64,000 nt of DNA from Pyricularia pennisetigena (Eukaryota > Ascomycota > Sordariomycetes > Magnaporthales > Pyriculariaceae). The notes below the pieces were generated by a model. It searched no databases and was not told where the DNA came from. It saw only the letters and a program-made list of their open reading frames with translations. Made by a program: the position numbers and the translations under genes. Positions 22,824 to 37,179 of the stretch are shown here, in pieces (position 1 is the stretch's first letter; the number at the start of each line of letters is the position of its first letter). Where the stretch lies: assembly GCF_004337985.1 (NCBI RefSeq), contig NC_043743.1, positions 707,366-771,365 on the forward strand, written 5' to 3'.

Positions 22824-24270
22824 ATGTCTATCCCTAACTTTGAGGACATTACCAAGTCGGCCAACGACGTGAGTTTTTTTTTCTGCGGCTTTATTTTAGA
22901 CCACTTGAGATATCCCATTGAACACAATCGCCGTTTCTCGATGAGCGCGCAGGGTGATGATCGCTTGCATCTGGATTCTCATTGCGCGACGATGCATTCT
23001 CTCCTTTAGCTTGGGAAACCCATCAGACGAAGACACGAGGCTTACTTAACGCGTTTTCTGTTCATGTAGTTGCTCACCAGGGAGTTCTACCACCTGGCTG
23101 CTGGCACCCTCGAGGTCAAGAGCAAGACCCCCAACAACGTCGAATTCAAGGTCAAGGGCAAGAGCACTCACGAGGGCGCCACCAGCGGATCTGTAAGTTG
23201 ACCATCACTCACTCGGCTAGAGGCAGAAAAAAATCTATCACCACGCTAACGCATATCTTTTTCCTGGCGCACAGTTGGAGGGCAAATTCGCAGACAAGTC
23301 TCTCGGTACGGCAAAAGCCACCACCACAAAAACCGCTGAATATCCCAGCGGCCCCAAAAAAAAAAAAAAAACAATGGAGCCAGAGCACCAGCACCTGGAC
23401 TTGAGCCGTTCTTGCGCGTGCTTTCTATATCACGGATAGGAGGCGCCAAGAACAGCTGGCCCGTGGAATTCGCGGCGATGCTCCCTCCGGCTTGTTCCTA
23501 TTACTAATGATATACCATCGGACAGGCCTGACCCTCACCCAGTTATGGAACACTGCCAACGCCCTCGAGTCCAAGCTTGAGCTCAACGACACCCTTGCCA
23601 AGGGCCTCAAGCTTGAGGGTCTCTTCGGCTTCCTGCCTGCCACCAGCGCCACCGCTGCCAAGCTGAACCTGCACTTCAAGCAGTCCAACGTCCACGGCCG
23701 CGCCTTCTTCGACCTCCTCAAGGGTCCCACGGCCAACGTCGACGCCGTCATCGGCCACGAGGGCTTCCTCGCCGGTCTGTCGGGTGGCTACAACGTCCAG
23801 AAGGCTGCCATCACCAGCTACAGCGCCGCTGTGGGCTACAGCGCTCCCCAGTACACCGCTGCCGTCACCGCCACTGACAACGCCAGCGTTTTCGCTGCCA
23901 GCTACTACCACAAGGTCAACAGCCTGGTCGAGGCCGGTGCCAAGGCCAGCTGGAACTCCAAGATCGGCAACAGCGTCGGTCTCGAGGTCGCCACCAAGTA
24001 CCGCATCGACCCCCTGTCCTTTGTCAAGGTATGTAGCAGTTGGTTTTACCTGTAGAGTTGGCCTGGGTGCCACGCCTAGTCGGATTTGTATACTGACGCG
24101 CGATTTGTGCATTCAAACAGGGCAAGATCAACGACCGCGGTGTTGCCGCCGTTGCTTACACCACCCTCCTCCGCCCCGGCGTCACCTTTGGCATCGGTGC
24201 TTCCTTCGATACCCAGAAGCTCGACCAAGCCACCCACAAGGTTGGCACCAGCTTTACCTTTGAGTCTTAA
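22824..24270 (+). CDS. por1: Mitochondrial outer membrane porin (VDAC)
   Basis: Voltage-dependent anion channel: a 19-strand beta barrel that lets metabolites and ATP/ADP cross the mitochondrial outer membrane. Five exons (22824-22868, 23070-23192, 23275-23305, 23526-24028, 24121-24270) give 283 residues, the usual length. The N-terminus MSIPNFEDITKSANDLLTRE forms the amphipathic helix that lies in the pore. Alternating hydrophobic residues run throughout, and the last strand is VGTSFTFES, suited to beta-barrel insertion. Exon 3 is only 31 bases, and intron 3 (220 bases) holds a 16-base poly-A run at 23356-23371. Codons are strongly C-ending, as expected of an abundant protein. Confidence 0.95.
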
Positions 24271-24668
24271 GCGTGTTCACATCTTCGGTGTCGACATGTT
24301 GACGGGGATCTTTAAACCACCTCTCTGATAGTGTATATGGGCTGGACTGGGCTACATAGACACATCTAGACTTGACCTTATCGCTGAGGGGAGGGCCGAC
24401 CAAAAAAAACCTGTACCAAATCTGTCAATACAAAAAGACCTTTTTCTTTACCATAAGGACATGTAATAACGATTGCTGACTGTCGCCGTAAACGCCATTT
24501 GTACGGATGTCTGAAAAAAGCCGTGAACAGTGGTATGCCCGTGTCCGGTGTATTCGTCTTATTAATCTCTAGAACCGAATCTATTTCTTAGATGCATTGG
24601 TATAACCAAGGATTGCTTTCCGATTCGACGATATGAAGGATAAAATGCCATGGTCTTTGAGGATGACC
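24271..24668. other. Convergent intergenic region between porin and the J protein
   Basis: About 400 bases holding two facing 3' ends. No gene or clear motif is seen. Confidence 0.4.
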
Positions 24669-25633
24669 TCAAACCCTACGCTGGCGGATAGCCTCACTCC
24701 TGTCGGACCGGTCTCTCTTCAGCGAAAAGAAGAGCGCTGGCACAGCCAGTGCCACGGCCAAAACGGCCGACACGACAATGAACCCACCCATGAAACTATC
24801 ATGGGATCCGATGGACGGCTCAAACTCCATCGAAGACGCCTTGCGACGGTCCATACGGCGGTGGGTACGTTCGTGGCTCTCGTGATCAAAATGCGGCACC
24901 TCCTCCGCCCGCTGACCCTGGCCGTATCCCATCCCGGCCCCCCAGGTACCGTCCCCGGGCGGCGGTTTCTGCTCGGCGCGCGCACCGTCGGCCCCACCGC
25001 TGCTAGCCTCGTGCGCCGCGGCCCTCTTGGCGCCGTGCGCTCCCCATCCACCGTTGCGATAGAAGGACGGCGGCGGGCCCGTGTATGTGCTCCGGCGGCG
25101 GCTCAGACCGGATGCGGCGCGGCCGCCTGCTGGGCCGGTGGAGCTGTAGGATCCCCTGGTTGCGGCGGCGGCGTGGTGATGGTGGTGGCGTGTGCGCATC
25201 ACGTCGCGGTCGTAGGCGGCGCGCTTGTCAGGCGATGACAGGACAGAGTAGGCGTCCGAGATGCGCATGAAGCGGGCTGGAGCCTCTGGGTCCGAACGGT
25301 TGTGGTCCGGGTGGTGGGTTTTGGAGAGCGTGTAGAAAGACCTGTTCCCTCGGGGTATAGTTTGTCAGTGGTCAAGTTTTCTTTTCTTTTTTTCCGGTTC
25401 TGTATCCGTCGCTCCCAACGAAAATGCTGCAGCATGGGGCAGTCGCACTTCTTAATTTCAGCGGCGGAGGCATTCTCGCCAACTTTCAAAGTCTCGTAGT
25501 GATTTTGGCCGACGTCATCTTCGCATAGAGGACGAGAGCTATGAAAGGACCTAATGACTTTGTTGGAAAATATGTTTCTGCCATTGAGAACAGTATAAAA
25601 TGCCGTAAGGCGTTGGACTTGGGGGAATGGCAT
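24669..25633 (-). CDS. Membrane-anchored DnaJ (J-domain) protein
   Basis: Hsp40-type co-chaperone that should stimulate an Hsp70 ATPase. The exons on the minus strand are 25633-25449 and 25341-24669, with a 107-base intron (GTGCGA..CAG), giving 285 residues. The J domain runs from about residue 44 (NHYETLKVG) to 105 (DKRAAYDRD) and contains the essential HPD in KTHHPDHN; the intron splits it, and the join restores KKSFYTLSKTHHPD. The N-terminus is basic and hydroxylated (VIRSFHSSRPL), like a mitochondrial presequence. The middle is Gly/Arg/Ser-rich with a run of five His. Near the C-terminus there is one transmembrane segment (GGFIVVSAVLAVALAVPALF). Mitochondrial inner membrane is the likeliest site, but an ER location cannot be excluded. 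It is head to head with MetAP2. Confidence 0.9.
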
Positions 25634-27557
<1,924 letters not shown>

Positions 27558-28956
27558 GTTCCAGAATTGATGCGGAATTTGCATGAAACAGAATTCAAGC
27601 ATGTCGAAAAGTTGACGATTAGCTGACTCACTCACATTACCATGGTAATACTTGACATCAGTTATCCACGCTACTTGAGATTGCTCTGACATTTGACGCC
27701 GATTTCGAGCGTCTGATCAGCGAGGACAACTATTATTATTGTTTAACTTTTGATAAGAATGCGACAGAGCTATATCGTACATGACAACTCCAATGAAGAA
27801 AATCGGGCAGTTCCAAGCCGGAAAAAAAAAAGTCTGATATCCTGCAGCAAATACCATCCGAATATTCACGCTTGTCATGGTTTCCTTGGTACCGAATGGG
27901 GCTTGTAGGGAGGCTATGGGTCAGCAGCGACCTGGACTTTCACATGTAAATAAAGAGCGGGTACTTTGCAAATCAAATGCTGCGTTAGTGGCTTGTACAG
28001 CTTGTACAATGGAACTCTGTGAAAGGCAGCTGGGGATCTCCATTATTCAAACTTCCCCGCAGACAGCTTCTGGGCAGTTGCTGAAGAAATCACATAACAT
28101 AATATTAGCGTTGGTTGATCGGTGGTGTTTCGGGATTCGGTCCCTTGCATCATACCAATACGCAATAGCTGATAGTGTGTAACTTTCATTTGATGATTCT
28201 CCAAAGCCCAGAGGACAGCCTTCTGCATCGCCAAGCGAAAATGCCCGATTCCTTTCACTGCGCTTCAAAGTTGCCACCAGGAAACCCGACCTTTTTCGCT
28301 TTGAGAGTACACTGTATGACACACCCCTGGCGGCAAAAGCCCAATGGGATGCATGGATGACTGGTCAGTGCGAGTCTTTTCCGCCAATCACTCGTGGCTA
28401 CTTATCATCGTTCCGTGGATCCCCGATAAGTACAAGGGAGCTGCAGGGATGTGGCTTTTTCCGTGCCGGGGGCGCGGACGCCATTAATGGTAAAATTTAG
28501 ACAAAGCACAATTTAATCGCCCAGACCAGTCGACTTGATAAAGTTCTTGAGTCGACCTGAGGTTTTTTTTTTCCTTTCCATTTCTCGCCCCTAACCATCA
28601 TCCAACTCACACAAACACAAACCCACTCTCATTTCAATCGACAACGCGAAGGACGTCTTGTCGATTTTTTTTTCTTTGCTTACTCTTGATTACTGCAAAA
28701 TAGACTGTTTTGCTCTATTACGCGCCGATTAGTTTTCCTGCGAAATAAGCAAACCCGGGCCTGCCGCTACAACACGTAAACCCAGCGCCCCGTACCATCC
28801 GAAACCAACCGAACTACACCGAAAGTCCGCTCGCACACGACCTCTTTCCTATAGAGACGGTGTACAACTCCACCCAGAGCGTCATCGCACGCGACCATAT
28901 TCTCACCTCGCTCTACCATTCTATTGAGCAAATCTACCCCCATCACATCTTCCACA
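27558..28956. other. Intergenic region upstream of the Ups2-like gene
   Basis: No supportable gene in 1.4 kb. Pyrimidine-rich runs near 28560-28575 and 28660-28675 and many CAC/ACA triplets before 28957 suit a fungal leader. A TGACTCA lies at 27624-27630. Confidence 0.4.
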
Positions 28957-29520
28957 ATGAAGGTCTTCACAAACAAGGACACTTTCAACTACTCGTGGGA
29001 GGAGGTGTCGACGGCAAACTGGAGGAAATACTGCCCGTGGAACGACAAGTCGACGCACGTTATCGCCGTTGATACCATCTCGCGGTCCGTCGACGCCCAG
29101 ACCGGAATCCTGCGCACAGAGAGGCTCATCACCTGCCGGCAAAATGCCCCCGACTGGGTGTGCAAAGTGCTCGGGGCCAGCAACGGCGAGTCGCTCATGT
29201 ACGAGGTGTCGTACGTCGACGCGGCCAACAAAAAGGTCACCATGGTCTCGCAGAACATGACGTGGTCAAACCTGATCAACGTCCAGGAGACGGTAGTCTA
29301 CAGCCCGCTCAACGACAAGCAGACCCAGTTTGTACAGGATGCCAAGATCACCGCCCTGTGCGGCGGCTGGCAGAAGATCAAGAATTCGATCGAGGACGCC
29401 ATCGTCACCCGCTTCCGTGAGAACGCCGCCAAGGGTCGCGAGGGCTTCGAATCGGTCCTGGCCATGAGCAGGCGCGTCTTTGCTGAGGAGAGGGCCCGTC
29501 AGGTTGTCAGTGCTCAATGA
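28957..29520 (+). CDS. ups2: PRELI/MSF1 domain protein, Ups2-like mitochondrial phospholipid transfer protein
   Basis: Intermembrane-space lipid transfer protein. Yeast Ups2, with Mdm35, carries phosphatidylserine to the inner membrane. It is a single exon of 187 residues, nearly all PRELI/MSF1 domain. The opening DTFNYSWEEVSTANWRKY followed by STHVIAVDTISR resembles Ups2/Ups3 (SLMO/PRELID3) more than Ups1. Further family features are RTERLITCRQNAPDWV and the C-terminal helix IEDAIVTRFRENAAKG. An in-frame extension upstream of 28957 lacks an ATG. Subfamily choice is from remembered family sequence and should be checked by phylogeny. Confidence 0.9.
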   Translation: MKVFTNKDTFNYSWEEVSTANWRKYCPWNDKSTHVIAVDTISRSVDAQTGILRTERLITCRQNAPDWVCKVLGASNGESLMYEVSYVDAANKKVTMVSQNMTWSNLINVQETVVYSPLNDKQTQFVQDAKITALCGGWQKIKNSIEDAIVTRFRENAAKGREGFESVLAMSRRVFAEERARQVVSAQ

Positions 29521-30413
29521 CATGTTGAGTCGGTCTGAGCCTCGAGCGAAAAACCTACACTTTAAACAGATGACTACCCATGCCCCCTCTTTCTGGTGGG
29601 AAGCATGACGACGAGACGGCCTGCTCTCATACGTAAAGAAAATATTTGGCTTTAGCGATTCTTTCCTGACGAGTTCTGCGACATTTCTCATATTTCCTAT
29701 CTGCATAATCTGCATTAGCCGGCGCGCTTGAGCGAGATCCTCCTTTTGATTGACGAGGGGCTTTGGAAAAGGGTGTTTTATTATCAACAAAAAGTTTTCG
29801 GAGGGTTTCTTTATTTTGCGCTTTGGCTTCATTACAATTGTCCTAGACGGTTCACTGATCATGTTTTTGTGGTTTGTGTCCCTGGCCCATTATGAGGTGG
29901 ACTGCGAAGATCGAGGCCCGTGGACAGATCACACACTCACATCTTCCTCTCTCTAAAAAGGCGTTTGGGAATACCCGGTTAGACTGCTTTTTTTTATACA
30001 CTGGCTTTTTATAATAGATTGGTGTTATTGCTACCAGTGTCAAAAGCTCCGGCCTGCGAAGCTTGCGCCGTTTGAGTATGACCTTTGGCATCACCGCTTT
30101 GCGTCTTAGATTGTCTAGAAGGCATTACTCTGTACATATGCCACAAGATTTTGACATGAGAAATTTACAACTGGTGAACCAGAAACCTCGTCACTCTCAG
30201 CTCGTGTTGTCTATGTAATCCGTCTGTCCGAAACCCGCGGTCGTTTTCATCATTCTGACTCCTCCAAAAACAGAAAGAAAAATAAAAGAGTGCCCCCACT
30301 TGATCCGCTCGCCCGGGAAGCGAGATCGGCGGTCCCCTTTATGGAAGGGGGTTCACCTTTTGAACCCCGGGGGGCGGGGGGCTGAGACCGACCACCACCA
30401 AAAAGCAAAAGTC
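29521..30413. other. Convergent intergenic region
   Basis: No supportable gene in 0.9 kb between two facing 3' ends. Weak open frames show no recognisable content. Confidence 0.4.
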
Positions 30414-30961
30414 TCACACATCCGCTCTCGACCGACACCTCGCCTGGTACCGGGTCAACAGCGCTCTTGTGTCTGCGTCCAAGATCTCGGGCTGCGCGAG
30501 GACTCGGCCGGCAAAGTCGGCCGCCTCGGCGTACCGGCGGTAAAAGTACAGCTCCTCGACGGCGTGGACGAGGTCCTGCGCCAGCATCTTGGAGACGGTC
30601 GTGGTCGTGGACGATGCCGGCGTGAGGGGGAAGGGGATTTGGTGTTGGATCTTGTTTATATTTGGTCAGTGGCTGGGGGGGGGATTGATGAACTTGAAAA
30701 AAAAAAAAAAAAAACCACAAGATGAACATACTAAGCGTGCTTTAAAACACTATAAACACACAAGGTATTTTTCTCACAACTCACATTGCCATTCTGTATC
30801 TTGGGAGTATACGTCGCCCTGAGCGCCTGGAACGCCTCCTCGGTCTGCCTGAGCTTGTCCTGCCTACTCTGTGGCTTGGCGGCGGGGCACTGCTGGTCTG
30901 CCAGGGGGCCGGTGTCGTCCTCATCTCCCGAGATGTTTATCGCGAAGAGGTCGTCTGCCAT
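30414..30961 (-). CDS. Small helical hypothetical protein (TPR-like C-terminus)
   Basis: I do not recognise the family by name. The exons on the minus strand are 30961-30785 and 30650-30414 (intron GTGAGT..ACAAG, 134 bases, phase 0), giving 137 residues. The N-terminus is acidic (MADDLFAINISGDEDDTG). The middle is charged and helical (QDKLRQTEEAFQALRATY). The last 60 residues form a paired-helix unit (AVEELYFYRRYAEAADFAGRVL) resembling one tetratricopeptide repeat. The intron holds an 18-base poly-A run (30697-30714). The assembly gap at 30979-30990 lies just before the start codon, so the promoter may be incomplete. Confidence 0.7.
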
Positions 30962-30978
30962 GGTTGATTGTCTTTTTT

Positions 30979-30990
30979 NNNNNNNNNNNN
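30979..30990. other. Assembly gap (12 N)
   Basis: Twelve undetermined bases directly after a run of T. The true length is unknown. Confidence 0.99.
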
Positions 30991-31513
30991 TAAACCCGTG
31001 AGGTTGATTCTTTTTTGAAAGCCTAACTGACGGCGGCCCCCCTCAAGAACGCCACACCTTGCAATTGTCGATAATGATTTCTCACCTAGGGGGCGTGGGT
31101 TCTGGTTGACAAAAGTAGGGGTTCAAAATTCCGGTTGTTTGCCCCCACGAAGGCAGAAAGTGAGGAGAATTTCCCGTCTGCAGACCTGCTGGCGCATCAA
31201 CTTTTCAGATATACTATGGTGATGCTGTCCGAATGTAAAGTGTTGTGGTGCATCAAAGTCCTTGCGGATACTGTCGTGATTATCAGTGAAAATCAAAAAC
31301 ATGCGGGGCATTTTCCCGACTCGGCCTGTCTCGTTTTCTTTACAACATAAACATACACTCAATCCACATCATACAAAATTCCAAATCGCAAACATTACGC
31401 ATCTTCAAATGTACAATTCATAATACAGCATATTTTGACCATCACTTCCCCGATTCATTCCACAGTCATTTTCTACGCGCTTTGTGTTTGGCCTGCCGTT
31501 GCTGAGGGCCCCT

Positions 31514-31544
<31 letters not shown>

Positions 31545-32034
31545 CCCTGGGTGAAATCTGCATTTGGAGATGCTGGATACTTCGACTCAGATTGTCCATC
31601 ACATGCCAAAGCATGTCTCTCGTGCGATTTTAAGGGGCCTTTCCATCACGCGACCACAAGTAAGCCTCGAAAGTAGGGTTTGATGTACCCATTTCGTTTT
31701 CATGCCGCTATGCCCAAGTGGTCTGTAGACCTAAGCTATGGCGAGTGTCCGCCGAAGCTTACAACGAGAGAATGGATAGAGCCGGAGGTTCATCACGCGC
31801 CCGTTCAAAGAGGTTACCACTCTACAATTCCGTTGAAATGCGCGCCCACCATCCTATCCCCTGGAATTACCCAGCCACTGGCTTCAAACAAAACTGAACA
31901 GACTCGACCTTCTCAAGACAGCTTGACGCACAGTACCCTGATAAAAAGGCTGCAAATTCACTATCTGCAGCTCCAGACCGAGTCCGCCAACAAAAATCCC
32001 ACTGCTCTTGGTGCACCTAGCAACACAGACAGCC
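30991..32034. other. Intergenic region with a 30-base poly-T run
   Basis: No gene is supported. A T30 run occupies 31515-31544. A 122-codon open frame on the plus strand (31680-32048) overlaps the 3' end of the next minus-strand gene and has no recognisable content, so I do not call it. Confidence 0.35.
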
Positions 32035-34990
32035 TTATATCAAAGTAATGTCTGAATTGCGGAGCCCCCTTTCACTAACTGGGATATTTATGTTCCTGAC
32101 GCCGCGGCCCAGGGAGCGCCGCTCCGGAACTTGGCATTCATCTCCAGCAGGACTGTGCAAAGAAAGCTGAGTAAATAACGCGTTAACCGTAGCAGTAGAG
32201 TCAGCCACAGACCTTTCAGACTCCACACTCGGGACTCGTGATTGACCGCCGCCTCCTTCGAGGCTGGAAAGGTCGAACAAAGCGCTAGTTCTGGGAATAC
32301 ACTCTGCGAACCGAGAGCTGAACATTACTGAGGTAGATCCTGTTGTTGGGCGGGCTGAAGTGATTGGGGGTGAGCGAGTGGTGGCTGGTGAGTTAGGAAC
32401 TGGGCTGCTGCTTATTAGTGATGCAGAGATATGAGCATTCGAAGTAGCTGCACCGGACGCCCATCTGGAGCTGGCAAGTCCAACGCGGCGACTGCCTCCC
32501 TGCGTCACTTGTGAACTGACAGAGTTCGACCGGCTGGATTGCCTCCTTAGAGATAAAGCGCGAGTAGCGGACACACTGCAAGGCATATTGTCATTGGTCT
32601 CGATTCCAAAGACATTCGTATCAACCGCTGTGATCCGAGGACTCGAATGGTCAGCCCCAGAGATTTCAGCCGCTGCGAGCAAAGAGGTCGAGGCTTCAGT
32701 TGACTCAGCATCAACCAGGGTAGATGATGCTCCTGCAGCCGCCGATGCGTTGATGGCTTTGGCCTGGCTTTCGACTTGAAGTCCCGGTGTGTCTTCAGTT
32801 TGCTTGGCTGCTACCTGTGCGACCTGCAACTTGTGGACTTCAGATTTCCTTAGCGGGTTCATCACACCCAGGTCATCCAAATCTTTGCGTGCCTGCTCAT
32901 AATCATGACCCCGTGGTGGCTCGGCATCGGAACGCAAGTCATGCATTTCGTCAGCCGAGTAACGAAGTCCATTATGGCGGGTGGCCGCATCGAAAAGAAG
33001 CATGAGAGTGGAAATGACATGACTCCTCTTTGGATCTTCGATGCCTCTGAAGGACTTTGAGAGGCCGGCATCAAGACGCTGGCGGACAGCATCTCGGGCT
33101 TTACGGCTCATATCAATGTGTACCTGTGTCAGTTGCTCCACTTGGACAGTGATGGCCTGACACATTGCAATCACAGAATCAGTTGTCACTGCTTGATCAA
33201 CTGCAGCTGTCTTGTGCGCTTGGTCGTCGTAAAGCACCAATGCGTTGCTGGAAGGTGACTCGGGAGATAAGCTATGCAGCTCCTGCAGATGACCCGAAGA
33301 TCGCGGGTCCCTTGAGGGACCCCGTACTGCTGCCGTCCTATCATCTTCAAGCAGGATGAGCTGACCGCCGATGTCACTGGAAGAGAATGACCCTTCGGCA
33401 GGGCCTGGTACGGATGTGGACAAGTCAGGGGTCTGTGACTGAGCATCTCGTTGTTTTGACACATTTACTCCCGGTGGACTTGCTTCCTTTGAACCCGGAA
33501 GCGCCGGGCTACTTTGGAGCACAACAGCTGCAGCCTTTTTCTGTGACGAAGATTTGTTGGAGGGGGCAGTTTTGGTTTCGTTGGTATTCGCCGCAGCTTT
33601 TGCGGTTCCTGAAGGTTTCAATTTGGTTGGAGTCCCCGTATCTGTGGGCGGATGACTTCCAGTCGTTGTAGGAACCATAGTGGAGACCGTCTGCTTTGGT
33701 TGCGCACTTCCGTCTCGCATGGTGCTTGGTTTTTTGAACTGCGTTGCCAGCTCATCTTGCTTCTCTACAAAAAGAGAAACGGCAGTATGATTGATGAATG
33801 TCAGGCGAATGGTGGTTTCTATGCCCAAGTTGTCTCTAAACTTGATGTCGCGATCAGGTGCAGTTCCCCAGCTGGTCTTCCAGGAAGACAGTGGGTACTC
33901 ATGCAGAATAGCATTATCGACAACGACAATGAACTGCGGTTCTGCCACATTGCCGCTCGCGAGCCATATGACACTCGAAGGGAGCGGTTTTGTACCTGCC
34001 TGCTGATGTAACAAAGCAACGTCACGGTATAATATGGTTTCGCCCTGAAGGCACAGAACGCTCTCGTCGAGAACTATATTACTGAGTTGGGATGTGCTTG
34101 GTGGTTTAGTGGGACCCAAGTTATACGATGACGAGTTTCTCAACAGGCTTGAATTGGCGGGCTGGGTGTTACGATGACCATTGCTTAGTTGAGACTTTTT
34201 CTGTACCAGTGGATGCTGCCCAGCCTTATTGGCAGGTCCTGGGGCTGCAGCCTTATTGGTAAGACCCGGGGATGCGGCCTTAGCAGCGGTAGCACGAGAG
34301 GCTCCATTGGTTGGCGAGGGGACATTCCGCCGCCTCTTAGGCCTCTGGCTGGTGATATTATGACGAGCATTGTTGAGCTGAGGAGGCTTTGCCGGGTTAT
34401 GATTAGGGCTATATGGCGCTGGTTTCTTGGCAATACTAGCTCTCGATGATAGATGAGCAGGCGAGGGCGAAGATTGCTGGGGTGAAGCGCTGTTTGTTGT
34501 TTCTCGAATGGCGTGGAGTCGACCATGGGCCATTGTACTCAAACCCTTGACCCCCTCTGCGTCATCGTCATCAAAATCACCCGCTTCGATGGCACCTAAC
34601 GGGAAGGTAGTTATTGTGATTAGCGAGCGTGGCGACTGTCGTTGACCGGAAGAGCCTTACTTAGCCACAAGGCATTGGTTTCTGCCCGCACAGCAGGACC
34701 AGACATGACAGCATCTGCGGCAGCACGGGAATACTTGATTCCTTTCTTTTCTCCATCTTCTGCAGGAAGACTCTCAACGCGCTCAATACCAAGGTCACGC
34801 TACAGAGGCAATGATACCGTTAGTTTGAGGGCTCTTGTGAAGCAGGTTGTGTAGAAACCCGTTTTGATGGGATTTCTAGCGACAGAGCGAATCTTAAGGG
34901 TAAGTGTAGTGTCAATCAACGTGGACTTACCTCCATTGCCAATCGCACAGCGCGCTCCTCGTTGGTTTCGGCGACGGGAGGCACCGCCAT
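32035..34990 (-). CDS. Large hypothetical protein, mostly low complexity
   Basis: No family recognised. The exons on the minus strand are 34990-34931, 34799-34661 and 34595-32035, giving 919 residues. The introns of 131 and 65 bases have GTAAGT/GTAAGG donors and TAG acceptors. The first exon gives MAVPPVAETNEERAVRLAME. The second holds IKYSRAAADAVMSGPAVRAE. A probably ordered segment near residues 240-335 (VLDESVLCLQGETILYRDVA, FRDNLGIETTIRLTFINHTA) and a helical one near 500-580 (QVEQLTQVHIDMSRKARDAV) interrupt long Ser/Thr/Pro/Ala-rich stretches. The conserved-looking islands suggest a scaffold or regulatory protein, but no function can be stated. The splice model is supported by frame continuity only. 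Confidence 0.75.
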
Positions 34991-35202
34991 TGCTGCGATC
35001 GATCAGACGCCTAATCCTTGACCTTGTGGGCTCACTCTGTGTTGGCACAAGCTCTGAGCTCGTTTAAATTCAAGAAAATGGGATCTCGAGGACTACTCGG
35101 CGAAGACGGCCGTGGCAGTGGCTTTTAAATGAGGGCGAGGCCGTGATGAATCTGGGTTGATGTTGGGCAACAGTAGCTGCCAGTTAGCCACTGGATCAAA
35201 GT

Positions 35203-35908
35203 CTAGAGATAAGTCTGGAGAAAAGAAGTCGCGCTATCTTTTGATATGATTTAGTTGTACGATATGCTTAAGCCCCTGAGCCAGGGCCTATAGCAAATCA
35301 CACCTGCTGTTTTTCATCCCGTCAGAGAAAAGCATCTAGCTTACCTGCCGATAGTGATCCCCTTCTGCAAACGAGATGCTCCCGTTCGAGTCTCTCTCTT
35401 CAGGCCAGTAAAAGATATGATTCAGGTCAGCACCGAAGCTCCCTTGGCTGTTTTCTGAGATACAGTTTGATTTTGGCAGGTAGAACTTTTTGGTCCCGTT
35501 GTTATTTATCAGAGCGAACAAGTTCGGATCGAAAGCCACTCCGCCAGTATGGATACGGTAAGGTCGGTATGGGTTGGAGGTGAGATAGGCAGTCGGCCCG
35601 GTAGGTAGAGAAAGAGACAGGACGATGTCTTGGAGAGTGCCCGAGCTTCCTGGATTGGTCGGGATGGCATGCAAAGTACCTAGGTAGGCGAAGGAAACAT
35701 CTATTCTGGTAGCTTCCAAAGTGAAGATGGTGCGGCCGGGAAACGTGATGAAGGTTAAACTCCAACTTCTTTGGAAGCTAAGTTCGAAAGGAAGTTTTTG
35801 GGTAGTGGAAGGTCGCAGAAGAAGGAACTTAAAGCTGACTTGCCCGAAGGAAGCCCCGAGTTTTCCAGCTGGCTGGCGTTTGTTCTCAGGCAAAAGTTCT
35901 CCTCCCAT
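35203..35908 (-). CDS. Possible orphan gene, beta-rich hypothetical protein
   Basis: A clean open frame of 188 codons (35908-35345) ends at a good splice donor (CAG|GTAAGC). An acceptor CTCCAG at 35215 would add Thr-Tyr-Leu and a stop, for 191 residues. The protein is rich in aromatic residues and beta-type segments (SLTFITFPGRTIFTLEATRI, KKFYLPKSNCIS), and is neither low complexity nor obviously transposon-derived. There is no signal peptide and no family I recognise. The true start could lie upstream across another intron. Real gene or gene remnant are both possible. Confidence 0.4.
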
Positions 35909-37179
35909 GCTAGAGTCCGATTAAGGACTGAAAATCTTGCTCCGATTCTAGAAGGCGCATTCTACTTCACTATTAATACGTACTAGAGTCGGCGCTCCTG
36001 AATTTTCCCATCTAGGCGGAAGATGTTCTGTTCTTTGATGCAAAGCTTTTGTTGAGTAAATTGGTCTTCATCTGCTTTAGGTGACGAAGAACCCATTACT
36101 AGACTAGTCCAATAGAAGCGGGAGGTCGTATTCTTATAAAACCAGAACATGCAGAGACTAACATCTGCCTGCCAGTGCTTTGATCCCAAGCACTGGCTGC
36201 ATGAGCGGCCACTGACTGCCCCTATTCACTATTATTTATAACACATCAAGAAGCCTTTGCTGCAAGCAGAAGTCATCCAGTAGTACTTTCAAATATACCG
36301 GCATCTGAACCATGCCATGGAAATATTCTGGGTGCATTGGGCTTGGCATCAAAAAGCCGGCGGCTTTGACCAGGAAACAGGCAACTAAGCTCCCAAGATA
36401 TTAAGCCTAGGGCTCCATAAGAATTCTATGATGGAGATTTTGTGCTTGGATTGGTTTTGAATGGATGATTGTCCACAAGAACCCATCTTCTCACCTCTGT
36501 GCTCATTTCGTGGCTAAAGCGCAGGTTGCCTTGACGCAGCCAAAGCCCACTTCAAGGTCGTCTTCATTCAAAAGATCACATCTAGCTACTCAACATGAAG
36601 ACTAGGATTGCATGATAGACGAAAAGCAAGGACATTCAGGACCAGCTTACAAAATCACTCCAGCATACTGAGCTTGGCATTTCGACTTACAAAATCAAGA
36701 TCAAACCCACATGAAAATTACGTGGGACAAATAGCAAAATGACCTACGCGCGCTGACTTGAGAATAGACAATACATACATACCTAGGTAAGCAATATTTC
36801 GATCGAAAGATCAGTGGTTGCGAGTCTGCCTCTTGGTAAATGTTGATTAACGTCATGATGGAGACACTGTTTTGCAATCGTTACGTCAACAATCTTGGGG
36901 CGGGCCAGGGGCCCAGAGCCTACGGCGACAGAGATGCCTATAAAAACAGCAGTAAATGCTCAAAAAAAAATGCTTCAAAGAATACCAGAAGCAACAATAA
37001 ATTTATTACAGCCAGGAATAATAAAAATCGAGCTTGTTCTTGTCGAAAATCAACCCACGCCAAAGGTTCGTGCTGCACTAGCACAACAACCGTACCCTAC
37101 TCCTGAATGCAACAATGACTAACATGATCCGATCAGTCAACAAAACAACAAGACACTTCACAAAAAAAAGTCATCAAAC
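35909..37179. other. Intergenic region
   Basis: No supportable gene in 1.3 kb. AT-rich, with short open frames of no recognisable content. Confidence 0.4.

Noticed and set aside
31680..32048. 122-codon plus-strand frame
   Set aside because: It overlaps the end of the large minus-strand gene, has no recognisable content and no clear leader.
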